DNA of 64,000 nt, from contig NC_080051.1 in NCBI RefSeq assembly GCF_026212465.1, forward strand, positions 16,313,178 to 16,377,177, read 5' to 3'. The notes beneath the pieces were generated by a model. The model was not told where the DNA came from and did not search any database. It worked only from the letters and a program-made list of their open reading frames with translations. Origin of the DNA: Amaranthus tricolor. Lineage: Eukaryota; Streptophyta; Magnoliopsida; Caryophyllales; Amaranthaceae. The position numbers and the translations under genes were made by a program. Positions 45,498 through 56,685 of the stretch are shown here, one piece after another. Position 1 is the stretch's first letter. Each line of letters begins with the position of its first letter.

Positions 45498-46436
45498 CAA
45501 ACATCAATATCATTGATAGCTTAATTTGTTTGTCACAAAACCTCATATATTCGATCTTGGTAATATTAGAGTTTGAAACACATTGTTCGAACTCTAATAT
45601 AGCATCGTTTTCATTACCATTCACACAACCTTCCAAATTTCGAAAATTACTCCCATTCATCAGGCATTCATCCATTTTAGGTTAGTTTCTTAACTTTTTT
45701 GGTTTTTTGATAGTATATGAATTGAAGGCTTTGTGAATTATGTTAAATAATGTTGAATAACATAGTGGTGGTTTTGTGAAATTGTTGAACAATGTTGAAT
45801 AATGTTTTTTGTGAAATTATGAGTAAATTATGTGGAAGTTTTGTGATGTTTATTTTTTTCTTCTCTTTGAAATTATGATCTTAGTGGTGTTAGGCAGTTT
45901 TATGGTGGTGTTTGTGGTGGTTTTAGGTCAAATTATGGTGTTTGTGGTGGTTTCATTTGGTGAAATTTTGAAAATATAGTGCGTTGTTTTGTCAAATTAT
46001 GAATGTGCTTAGTTTAAGAATAATGTTAAATGGTGTTTAATGTTGTTAGTTTAAAAGTGTTAGTTTATGAATAATATTTTTAGTTTATGAATGATGTTGT
46101 TAAATATAGTGTTAACTTTTTGTTGTAATTTTGTGTTTTTGTTTTTTATTCTAATAAAGTAATAATGTCAAACCCCAAAATTTAACCAAAACAATAACGG
46201 AAGTAATGACGATAATGATGCAAATTCATATATGTTACATGATTTTTTTTTAATTTTTAAGACTATAATTTCAACGACCAACAACACAAAAATTTCAAAA
46301 TTTTAATCAAGACCATGTGAATTATCCACAACAATTAAACCCTTATTTATATTTGAACAAAAATGAAAATATTAAATTTTAAATCAACAACCACCTAATT
46401 TTAACTATTGTTCTTACTTCACCAATACTCTTTATA
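45498..46436. other. T/G-rich spacer, no gene seen
   Basis: Long GTTTTGTGAAATTATG-like semi-repetitive sequence. No coding signal. Confidence 0.5.
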
Positions 46437-49274
46437 TGTAACACCCCGAAATTTTAATGATGTAATTAATTAATATTATAATAACTTTTAGAGATTTTAC
46501 AAATTTTTTAGTTAACTTTAGTATATTACTTTCATATACGAATTTAAATGTCAACATTTTTATATCAAAAATATAGTTACGACTTCTAAAATAAAGAGGT
46601 TCGAATTAAAATTATTCTTTTATTAAAATGTATGAGCACACGAAGGTGAGTTTCTTAGTTGGCATTGCAAGAAAATGAATCTTGGTGAATAAATAAATAA
46701 ATAAATAAATAAGTAAATAAATAAAATAAAAAGGATGGGTTAGGGTTTAAGTGGGTACTACTACTTCCCTCACTCAAAAATCACGCCTCCCTTCTTCACT
46801 CTGTTCTTCTCTCCTCTTATCTCCCCTCTTTCTCACTGCTAAGTCGCCACAACCACTAGGAGCAGCAGCCGACAGCTTCCCATAACCACGCACCACAAGC
46901 AACACCGGCCTTCCCCCTCACCCCCAAGTGCAGCCATCAATAGTAGGCGGCTGCGGTTGCACCTCACAGCAGTAGTAGGCTACGGTCTCCTCCCCCATCG
47001 ACTCTACGCAGCTGTCCTCCACCACCAACACCTTGGATAACACCAACATCACAAGAACCACCAACCTCTTAGCCCATTTCCTAGTTTCACCCGTTGTACG
47101 TGAAACAACTCAAACCAACGTCAACAGTATAATAATACTGTCCACAACACAGTGAAAGACTTATAGTGGTCTGGACTGAATCTGACCTGTGATTCGATGA
47201 TCACAACAACTAATATCAGAGTTATTTAAAACTTTTTACATAAATAAGTAAATACTATTTACAAAATATTATGAAATTATTACAATTAAATTTACGAATA
47301 ACTAATTTATTAAATGTATTTCAAAAGAAGTCCTCGCCTCGCCTGTAACACATAATACACGTAGACATCCTCTCCACCGCAAAGCTAACCTGAAAATGGA
47401 TCTATCCTCGTAAGGGATAGGTCCTATCAAAGACTGTTAACAATTAAATTGTTGAGTAATCCGACAAACTATTACATTTATATATTAGTCATTAACAGAT
47501 ATCTTCAATTAAATTTCTTGCTCAATTGGTAACTACTTATAAGCATTATTTTATCCAATTTCGAACTCTTTTAAAAGACTGTTTGGTACCGTTATAAATA
47601 TGGCTAAGTACCTTTAGTTCATAATGAATTAAAACACGGCTATAACTTTGCAAGTTAATAGCAAAAATCAAAATACAGCTATTACTTTATAAGTCAATAG
47701 CGAACAATACGACAAATGAAAAATATGATTTCATTGCAAAACAAACAAAACTTTATACACTAAACGTATTTAATCAAAAACCACATTAAATCAATAACAT
47801 AATAACACTTAAAAACGTGGGAATATGTATGGACCGTCAGGAAGTAGGCTTGATCTGAATCCTGAGAACACGGGTGATCGTCATCACCGAAAATACGGTT
47901 CTTGCAAGAACGAAACAGGATCGGGGGCTTGAGACCGATCTGAATAACCATTACCTATTATTAAGCTATAGAATTTCACAATAATCCGGATACAAATATC
48001 TGTTGCCAATTTCCAAAATCGGACATTTTGCAATGTCGAATATTTTATAATAAAACAAAACAAGAATTCACTTAATTTTCTTTGAAATCAACAATCATTA
48101 CTTAAAATATAAATCAATTCATCATCAATCATCAACATATAAGAACTTGAGTTACTATCAATGAAGTTTAACTAATTTTACGCCAATCTTAAATTCCAAT
48201 ATCCAACTTATATCCTATACAAATAATATCAACTAATCAAATACCCAATTAATACTTATGTTCTCAAATTTGATACTTGAACCAACATCCATAATAATCA
48301 AATAATGACCATAACTCAACAATACCAATCAATAAAGAAAGAATAATAACCCTAAATTGATCCCAAATACCCAATAAATAACCTTAAACATTTGATTAAA
48401 AGAATATCCAATTTATTTCATAACTTCTAATCCCACTTTATAAATCCCGTATTAGTACCATTTCAGGACATCTGTTAGTATTTTGGTCATAATTTTCTCA
48501 TATGAACTCGTATAGAGGAGATTCAAGTGGCTACGCGACCATGACTCAGAGCTCTACAATTCTTATACAAACATTAAAACTCAGAAACAATCATAACTGC
48601 CCAAAAATGGCAAAACAGGAAAGATTATTTTCGAATTTTATGACAGTATGTTAGTATTTTGGACATAACTCTCTCATACGAACTCATTTTGGTGTGATTC
48701 AAGTGCCCATGCGACCTTAACTTAGAGCTCTACAAATCTCATGAAGGAATCAAAACCCAGAAACGACTCTAACTATCTCAAAAATAGCCAAATAGATACG
48801 GACAGAAACTTGCTCTAATATTCAGAACTTTACTCTCAACTTTGAACATAAATCAACAACCATTTAAGAATTTAAAACTACTTTAAAACATTCAATTTAT
48901 ACTTAAATAAATTATTTTGTGAGCTACCTTTGAGCAAGATTAATTCCACACAAAATTTCAAAAAATAACAACCATTGATGAACTTCAAACTAGTCTCCTC
49001 TTGATGCTCTTTGATAAACCATAAAAACCCTAACATAAAACAATCAAATATCAATTTAAGGCCCTATTAGCCATGAAATTAATATAAAAGTATGTGTTCT
49101 CCTTCTTCTACAATAGCTACAATCATCAAAACACTTCAATTAGTTCCCATACTTCATACTAATTTTGTAGAGATCTCAATTGAATTTTCAAGAACCCTAA
49201 ATTGCAATTGGGGGTTTCCAATATAAACACATACTACCTAAATTATGGGGGTTTATGAACTTAGGATGGAAAAG
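46437..49274. mobile_element. Degraded Ty3/gypsy LTR/leader sequence, left of the Sirevirus
   Basis: 46437 begins TGTAACACCCCGAAATTTTA, a classic gypsy LTR start. At about 47209 the sequence CACAACAACTAATATCAGAG may be an LTR end followed by a decayed initiator-Met PBS (plus orientation). 46760-47060 is a pyrimidine- and CCACC-rich leader-like stretch. 48460-48560 and 48640-48740 are two diverged copies of a block with GTTAGTATTTTGG and AGAGCTCTACAA, which reads as typical gypsy LTR sequence on the minus strand. Orientations conflict, so more than one element is probably mixed here. Confidence 0.45.
49270..49274. repeat. Target-site duplication of the Sirevirus, left
   Basis: AAAAG, identical to 60029-60033 on the other side of the element. 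Confidence 0.93.
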
Positions 49275-50753
49275 TGTTGATTCAATTAGGAACGGGAACA
49301 GCAACAAGAGGGGGGGTGAATTGTTGTTGTTGCAAGTTTAAGCAATTGTGCCCTGTTTTTGCGGAATTATTCAAAATAAATAAAGCTTAAACTAAGAGCA
49401 AAATAATAAGAGAGACGCACGATTTTACGTGGAAACCTTTTGGGCCTAAACAAAAGGAAAAACCACGACCACTTGGGATTTCTAACAACTTCACTATGTT
49501 TAAGGCAATTAGTTACAATTACAATAAACACCTTACTTCACTCGAAGCGAAACAACTAGGCCAACTCTTCACTCTCTAATTGCTTTACTCAAAGCAACAA
49601 ACTTAGCTTTACAATAAGCTAATCCTCTCTAGCTTCACTAAAAGCTATCTAACTTCCCCCTTAGACTCACCCGAGTCTAATTACATAAACTCTCAAAATC
49701 CCTTACAAAAAGGATAGAAATTCTCTAAAATAAATCAAAGAGTTGCACAAGTAAATATTATGAATTAATTGGCAATTTAAAAACACAAAATATTACTTGT
49801 AGAATTTCAAAATCAAACGCAAAAAAAAAATTATTTTTCTCTTAAAGCATGCGTTAATTCTCCTTGAAAAACCGAGCTAGTTAGCTTATTTATAATAAAA
49901 TAAATTTCTAAAAATAGAAAAATATTCCAACCCATTATCCTTAGTCATGGATCAATGAATGATGCTGAATGAATCACAAAACGGTTAATACTTCAGCCTT
50001 TGAATAAATCAAACAAACGGTTAAGGCAATCAGTAACCGCTATTTCCTGATAACCGCTGTTCCCTGATAACCGCTGTTCCCTAAAGTAGCAGTTTCTTCA
50101 GTAGTAATTCCTGTTCCCCAAATTAATGGCTGGAACTTCATGCTATTTTTAGAAAACGGTTTAGTAAAACGGTTATCTTTTGACTAATTCTAAAAACGGT
50201 TATCTTTTGACTAATTCTTAGAAAATGGTTATTTTTACTATTTTTAGGAAAAGATTAATTTTATTATTTTTCAGAAAATCCAAAAATAATTAAGACCTAA
50301 CTGCTGTTCCTACTTTTTAGTAGATCCAAGTTTATCTCCTAAAAATAAGGAATTAATCTTGAAACCACCACATAAGGAATTTTAAAAATTCTTTTTGCCA
50401 ATTAACTTTAATAAACTAATGCAACCAATTAATTTAAATACATTAACTAAAAAAATAAAAGATAGAATTTATTAGCTAACGCAAATTGACTTCAGTTTGG
50501 GAACACTGCGCTGTCTCCAAATTCCAACTTGCTAGAACATCAAACCTGGGAACAGTAGACTTCCTGTCTCCATTTTACATCCCACGTGATATACTCTTCT
50601 AACATCTCTTGAAACCTTTTGACATGTATATTCCCATGAACTAAGCCATAGGTACTATCAACGATCACAATTAATCGGATATCGACCTGCACAAAATCTC
50701 TAAACACATATTTGCTAAAGTGTAGTCATCATCAAAACTCAAGAGGTCCAACA
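49275..50753 (-). repeat. 3' LTR of the Sirevirus
   Basis: 1479 bp, differing from 58551-60028 at 49299 (C versus T), at about 49469 (C versus T) and 49784 (C versus G), and by one A in an A-run near 49820. It contains two tandem 17-bp units with TAACCGCTGTTCCC (50051-50081) and two copies of AAAACGGTTATCTTTTGACT (about 50166 and 50193). Confidence 0.96.
49886..50202 (-). promoter_or_regulatory. Putative LTR promoter: TATA box with upstream MYB-type AACGGTTA cluster
   Basis: On the minus strand TTATAAATAAGC at about 49888-49899 looks like the TATA box of the LTR. Upstream of it in sense orientation, 49980-50202, eight AACGGTT(A/T)/TAACCGC motifs occur in 223 bp (49980, 50016, 50034, 50051, 50068, 50155, 50168, 50195). 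This core matches MYB binding sites, including the MSA element bound by MYB3R factors (AACGG core). The same cluster is present in the other LTR. Regulation by MYB factors is inference. Confidence 0.5.
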
Positions 50754-50767
50754 AATTCCCCCTTTTT
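50754..50767 (-). other. Polypurine tract (PPT) of the Sirevirus
   Basis: AAAAAGGGGGAATT on the minus strand abuts the 3' LTR and would prime plus-strand DNA synthesis. Confidence 0.88.
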
Positions 50768-51160
50768 GATGATGACAAACTTTCAAACAAACTTAAAAAC
50801 AAAATAGAGTAAACCAATGTTGAAGAGTATGTTAGAGATCAAAACAACTCTTCTTAACTAAATATCATGAAACCAGTTACTCTAGAAATAATCAAAACAA
50901 CAACTTTATATTATTTCAGCATAAAATCAAACAATGAGAAAAATGTAGATTTAATCCATAATCATCCATAATCAGAGCTAAAAGAAATTAGCATAAACAA
51001 ACAACTAACCAAAACCAGAAATCAGTATCTTAATCTTTACAACTAACAACACAAACATCAGAAAAACAAACCAAACCAGCACCTTAATCCATAAGTCCAA
51101 CATAATAGATTTAACTAGATCTCAAACATGCTCAAGCATTATTTAAGTTTGTGCCAAATA

Positions 51161-51171
51161 TTCCCCCTTTT
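51161..51171 (-). other. Second, internal PPT-like copy
   Basis: AAAAGGGGGAA on the minus strand, preceded by TGATGTC, repeats the layout of the PPT next to the 3' LTR (TGATGATCAAAAAGGGGGAA-like). Multiplied PPTs ahead of the 3' LTR are a described Sirevirus trait. Confidence 0.7.
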
Positions 51172-51448
51172 GACATCATTCAAAAAGAAGATAAGCAATC
51201 AAACCACAGCACTAAACATATAGTTATAGTCAAAGAGAGAATAAGGATGCACAAATTAAAAAGCAATAACAATGAATGCAAGCATGATAAGCAATGACTA
51301 ATCAAACCTAACAGTTAGTAGCATATGTAAAAAGGTTTAACAAAGTTAACAATGTTTAAGAGGTGTACCCCAGCTGGTACCAAAAGACAAAGAAATTGTT
51401 TGGTGACAGAGATAGTAGCAATGAAACATAAAAGATATTAAAGGAGAA

Positions 51449-52933
51449 CTAGGAAGCAGGGGCATCTTCATCAATATATTCTGTTTCCACCTCCACTGTA
51501 TCCAATTTAGCACCAAGACGAGCCTCCATTTGAGTCATCTGGTCAGCTAATGAGGCTAGGGAAACACGAATCTCATCTTGAAATTTGAAGAAGCGATCCT
51601 GCAAATCATCAAGCTTGAGGAGAATGGAGTATAAGGGGGCAGTAGGAACAGTTGCCTGATCAAAGCTTTGTCTGTGAAATGATGGTGGTGGTAATCTTGG
51701 TGTTGGTGATGGTGGTGGTGATGGGAAATGATGGGATGGTGGAGTGGTTGGCTTTGGTGAGGAAAAACTACTGGGTTCAGCCCTAGAGTCATCATCAAGA
51801 GCAAATTCAGGTCCCATCCCCTTGTCTTCTTCCTCCTTATCAGAAGGAACAACCTCCTGTTCCTTAACTCCAGCTCCTTCTTCCTCCTGTTCCTCCTTTT
51901 CCTTCCCTTCTTCCTTCTGTTTTTCCTTCTCCTTCTCCTCTTCCTCCTGTTCCTCATCATCAGAATCAATCTCAACTTGTTCCACAGCATTTTCAAGGAT
52001 CCCTTCCTCATTTAATTGAAGGCGCAAATTGCTCAAACATTTTGCACCTATCATGTTACTGGGACCCATTGGAAAATTATAATCACCAAGTGGAACATCA
52101 AATTTGGAGAAAATCCAGGACAACAAACCACCATAGCCTACCATACATCTTTTGGCTATACAATCATTTAAATGCGAAATCATCAAGGAAGGAAAATTGA
52201 TCTTTATATTGTTCACCATACAGTAAATCAAGGTTGCATCTCAAAGACTTACCTCACTACGTTTTGAATTTCGTGGTAAAATAAACCTTCGAGCAATGTT
52301 GTAGAGTAACTTGTGTAAGGGGGACAAAACATTGTGACTCACTTTACCTCTCTTTTGCCTAACGCCTAAACATCTCCAAACATCCTTCTCATCAATTCCA
52401 GAAAATGCAATTTTTGACCCAACATAATAAACATCAAAACCAGTGGCTGGCACTCCTAGCCACTCTCCTAACGTCAAACTATCAAATTCAATTTCAATTT
52501 CTTTAATTGAACTAAAACAAACTCCATCATTAATAGAAAAATTAGAGATGAACTCACGCATAATTTCTGGGTAAATGGGATTGCAGCAGTAATCGCCCAT
52601 GAGTGAATCCCAATGTTGAGTTTGTAGAATTTTGTGAAATTGAGGAAAGTTTGTAGTCTCATACCATTCTTTGTCAAGGTCAAAGCCAACTGACATTTCT
52701 TTGGAAAGTTCCTCAGCGTTTAAGTAGTGGGTTACCTTCATTTTCTTTACAGAACGTGTTGGAGGTTTCTTGGATCCTCTTGATCTCTTACTGCTTGCAT
52801 GTATTTTCGGGGAGATGGGGGTTCCCTCCTGTTCTTTTGATGAAGACTCAGGCTTAGGAGTGTGAGAAGGTGGGTAGATGACTTGAAGAGGTACAAGTTG
52901 CTTCATTTTAGGGTTCTGGTTTTTGATTTTCAT
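51449..52933 (-). pseudogene. Sirevirus extra 3' ORF (plant transposon-protein domain, acidic/proline-rich, coiled-coil tail), one stop
   Basis: One frame of about 495 codons from ATG 52933 to the stop at 51449, split by a single TGA at 52241-52243; the frame is the same on both sides. The open frame also extends upstream to 53140. The N-terminus is basic (KRSRGSKKPPTRSVKKMK). A globular part follows (WDSLMGDYCCNPIYPEIMRE; DSLTLGEWLGVPATGFDVYY; HKLLYNIARRFILPR) that resembles the putative plant transposon-protein domain found in many plant elements. Then come a Glu/Lys-rich acidic run, a Pro/Ser/His-rich linker and a C-terminal coiled coil (LLKLDDLQDRFFKFQDEIRV). No signal peptide or membrane segment is seen from ATG 52933, so it does not look like an envelope. 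Function unknown. Confidence 0.75.
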
Positions 52934-53449
52934 GGAAGTTTTGGAAGAGAAGAGCAAGAGAAATGGAGAGAATGACGGTTTAGGGTTGAGTGAAAGAGAA
53001 AGGGTAATGATTATGAAATGAAAGATGGAACGTGAGGGAGTAAATATACTGAATGAAATGACGTTGCTTGCTGAACCAGTTTGGCTGAGGCAGTTTTTCA
53101 ATAGATGCATATGTATATGAATTATGAAAGTGGAACACAACGAGTGAAGAATTATGATGACTCAACTCCTACTTCCAAAAAAAATGCTGGAAAAAAAAAA
53201 ATTTTTTTTATTTATTTATTTTTATTTATTTTTTATTTTTATTATATATTTATAATAAGAAAATGATAATATTATGCTACTACCGTTTGATCAAAATAAT
53301 CATGCAATCATAAGAACATCCAAAGTATATACCTTTAAAAAATGCGTACTTGATCCTTTCGATAATTGATCTTTCAATCAAGTTTATTGTGGTTGATTGA
53401 TCATTTTCAATTTTTATTTTGTCTCTAAGAAACATATATGACACTTCCT

Positions 53450-56400
53450 TTAATGCAGCTTGATCATGCCAAGTTCCAATCTCATTTTCTCATGCTGTTC
53501 CCTTGGAAGCGGTTTGGTCATGATATCTGCTATTTGCTCGTTAGTGTTTACATGCTTAACAATAATATTTTTATTTTCAACATTATCCTTAAGAAAATGA
53601 TGCCTAATATGGATGTGCTTTACTCGTGAGTGATGCACTGGATCTTTGGATATGCATATGGCACTGGTATTATCGCAATAAATAGGAACACATGCATACT
53701 TAATACCAAAGTCTCTTAGCTGCTGCTTTATCCATATCATTTGGGAACAGCAAGCTGCTGCTGCTACGTACTCAGCTTCAGCAGTTGATAATGCAACAGT
53801 GTTTTGTTTCTTGGAACTCCACGAAACTAAACATGAGCCAAGAAATTGTACCATACCTGACGTGCTTTTTCTATTAACAAGATCTCCTGCATAATCTGCA
53901 TCACTAAAGCCTTTCAAATCAAAGACATCACTTTTAGGATAAAATAATGATAAATCATCTGTTCCCTTTAGATATCTCAAAATACGTTTCACTGCAGTTA
54001 GATGTGATTCTTTAGGGTTAGATTGAAATCTCGCACATAGACCAACACTAAATGAAATATCGGGTCTACTAGCAGTTAGATATAATAAAGATCCAATCAT
54101 GCCTCTATACATAGTTTGGTCAATATTTGTTCCATTTGTATCTTCATCTAATCTTACATTAGTAGCCATGGGTGTATGGTTGGTTTTAGCGTTATTCATG
54201 CCATATTTCTTAAGAAGTTCTTTTATATATTTTTGTTGATGAATAAAGATACCATTAGCAGTTTGTTTAATTTGCAAACCAAGAAAGAAATTTAATTCTC
54301 CCATCATGCTCATTTCAAATTCAGTGCTCATAAGGTTAGCAAATTCTTTACATAGCAATTCATTTGTGGCACCAAAAATAATATCATCAACATATATTTG
54401 AACAACTAATATATTGGAACCTTTATTCTTAAAGAATAAGGTTTTATCAATTTTACCTCTAACAAAGTTATTTTGAATCAAAAATTTTGATAGTCTTTCA
54501 TACCATTGCCTAGGAGCTTGTTTCAACCCATAAAGAGCTTTATCAAGCTTATAGACATGATCAAGACACGAGGTATTCTCAAAGCCAGGCGGTTGTTCAA
54601 CAAAAACTTCTTCATCAAGAAAACCATTCAAGAAAGCACATTTCACATCCATTTGATATAATTTAAAGTTCATAAATGCAGCAAAAGAAATTAAAATTCT
54701 AATAGCTTCTAACCTTGCTACTGGAGCAAATGTCTCAGTATAATCAATACCTTCTTGTTGATTGTACCCTTTGACCACGAGCCTTGCTTTGTTTCTTACA
54801 ATTATTCCATGCTCATCTAGTTTGTTCCGAAATACCCATTTCAAACCAATTACCTTCTTGTGTTTCGGTTTGGGTTCTAAATACCATACTTTGTTCCTTT
54901 CAAATTCGTTCAATTCATCTTGCATGGCTACAACCCATTCCGAATCCCTTAGAGCTTCTTCGTGATTTTTGGGTTCAAGTGATGATAGGAACGCAAAATG
55001 TGCACAAAAGTTTCTCATTTGAGATCTAGTTTGTGTTCCTTTATTTAAGTCACTTACAATCAAATCAAGAGGATGGTATTTTTGATATCTCCAAGGTTTT
55101 GGCATAAAATCTCTTGTGGGAACAGTAGCATGTTCTGGTTCATCAGCTTGATTAACATTCTGTTCAGCTACTGGATTGTTCTGCTCATCTGTGGGAACAG
55201 CTGGATTGGGAACAGTCTGCTGTTCCTGATGTTCTGGCAGTTCCTGAACTTGATCAGTACTTTCTGCTTCTGCTGGAACCGGCTGTTCATCAGCTGTTTC
55301 TTGATCATGCACTTTCAATTCTTCATCATCTTCCTCTAGATTTGCAAGACCTATCTTAAAATTATTTGTATCCTGTTCACTTGACAAAAAGTTAGTTTCA
55401 TCGAAAATTATGTGAACGGATTCTTCCACACCCATTGTTCTTTTGTTATAGACTCTATATGCCTTACTTTGAGATGAGTAGCCAAGAAATACTGCTTCAT
55501 CACTTCTTTCATCAAATTTACCTATATTCCGTTTTCCATTAACATGTACAAAACATTTGCATCCAAACACACGAAAATAGGCAATATTTGGTTTAACACC
55601 TTTAAACAGTTCATAGGGTGTCTTAGAAGTGATTGGTCTTATCAATACTCTATTTAAAATATAACATGCAGTATTAACAGCCTCGGCCCAAAAATTTCTA
55701 GGTAAACCACTAGCAATTAACATAGTTCTAGCCATTTCTTCTAAAGTTCTATTTTTCCTTTCTACAACACCATTTTGTTGTGGTGTTCTAGGGGCGGAAA
55801 AATTGTGACTTATTCCATGTTCATTGCAATAACTCATAAAACTTGAATTTTCAAATTCTTTACCATGATCTGACCTTATGTGAACAATTTGATTATTGGT
55901 AGATTTTTGTATTTTGTTAGCGAAAGAAACAAACTCATTAAAGGCTTCATCTTTACTAACTAGAAATAAAGTCCATGTAAATCTACTATAATCATCAACA
56001 ATAACAAACACATATCTCTTGCCACTACGGCTTTGTATTCTCATAGGTCCACACAAATCCATATGTAATAATTCAAGCGTTTTTGAGGTGGTCACAACAT
56101 TCTTTGGTTTAAAAGATGACCTTACTTATTTTCCTTTGGCACAAGGATCACATATTTCATCCTTAAGGAATTTTATAGATGGTAGTCCTCTAACTAGGTC
56201 TTTAGATCTTAATGTATTAATCAATGAATAACTAGCATGACCTAGACGCTTATGCCAAAGAAGTGGGTCGTCTTCTATAACACTTAGACACGTTAGACTG
56301 TTTCTGGGAACAGTGTCCAGGTCCACCACATAAGTGTTCCCTTTTCTGATTCCCTCAAGAATGATGTCTCCTGTGTCGTTCCTAGAAATAATGCACTTTT

Positions 56401-56668
56401 CAGAAGTAAAGTTTACAGAGTTACCTTTATCACAAAATTGAGAAATGCTGAGTAAGTTGTGTTTCAAATTCTCGACTAAAAATACATTATCAATGGCGTG
56501 GGAACATGACCTTCCAACTTTTCCTTTGGCGATTATCTCACCCTTCATATTGTCACCGAAGGTTACTGTTCCCCCATCATAGGCTTCAAGTGAGAGAAAT
56601 TTAGATTTGTCACCCGTCATATGCTTGGAACACCCACTGTCGAGATACCATGAGCTGTTCCCCCTCAC
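53450..56668 (-). pseudogene. Sirevirus pol (protease, integrase, RT, RNase H), one internal stop
   Basis: Single frame of about 1,070 codons broken only by TAA at 56123-56125. Protease: SSWYLDSGCSKHMTGDK, catalytic DSG. GAG-pre-integrase zinc region: LLWHKRLGHASYSLI to CDPCAKGK. Integrase core: [50 protein letters not shown] (D,D35E). [36 protein letters not shown], catalytic [11 protein letters not shown]. RNase [33 protein letters not shown], and C-terminal [20 protein letters not shown]. The stop falls between the integrase zinc region and the catalytic core, so the upstream piece would be protease alone. Pol lies in a different frame from gag, directly after it. Catalytic residues are intact. 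Confidence 0.93.
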
Positions 56669-56685
56669 TTGGACCTGTAAGATAA

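Noticed and set aside
47205..47225. CAACTAATATCAGAG as a certain gypsy PBS
   Set aside because: Only about 9 of 12 bases match the initiator-Met PBS and the flanking LTR orientation is contradictory; kept only as a hint in the 46437-49274 entry.
51744..52019. Ser-rich plus-strand frame of 91 codons
   Set aside because: Antisense of the Glu/Lys-rich acidic run in the Sirevirus 3' ORF; other plus-strand frames at 54762-58216 are likewise antisense of gag/pol.
53141..53165. Upstream extension of the Sirevirus 3' ORF to 53140 with a hydrophobic N-terminus as an envelope signal peptide
   Set aside because: ATG 52933 gives a start that leads straight into the basic domain; the upstream hydrophobic stretch is T-rich leader sequence translated by chance, though this cannot be excluded fully.
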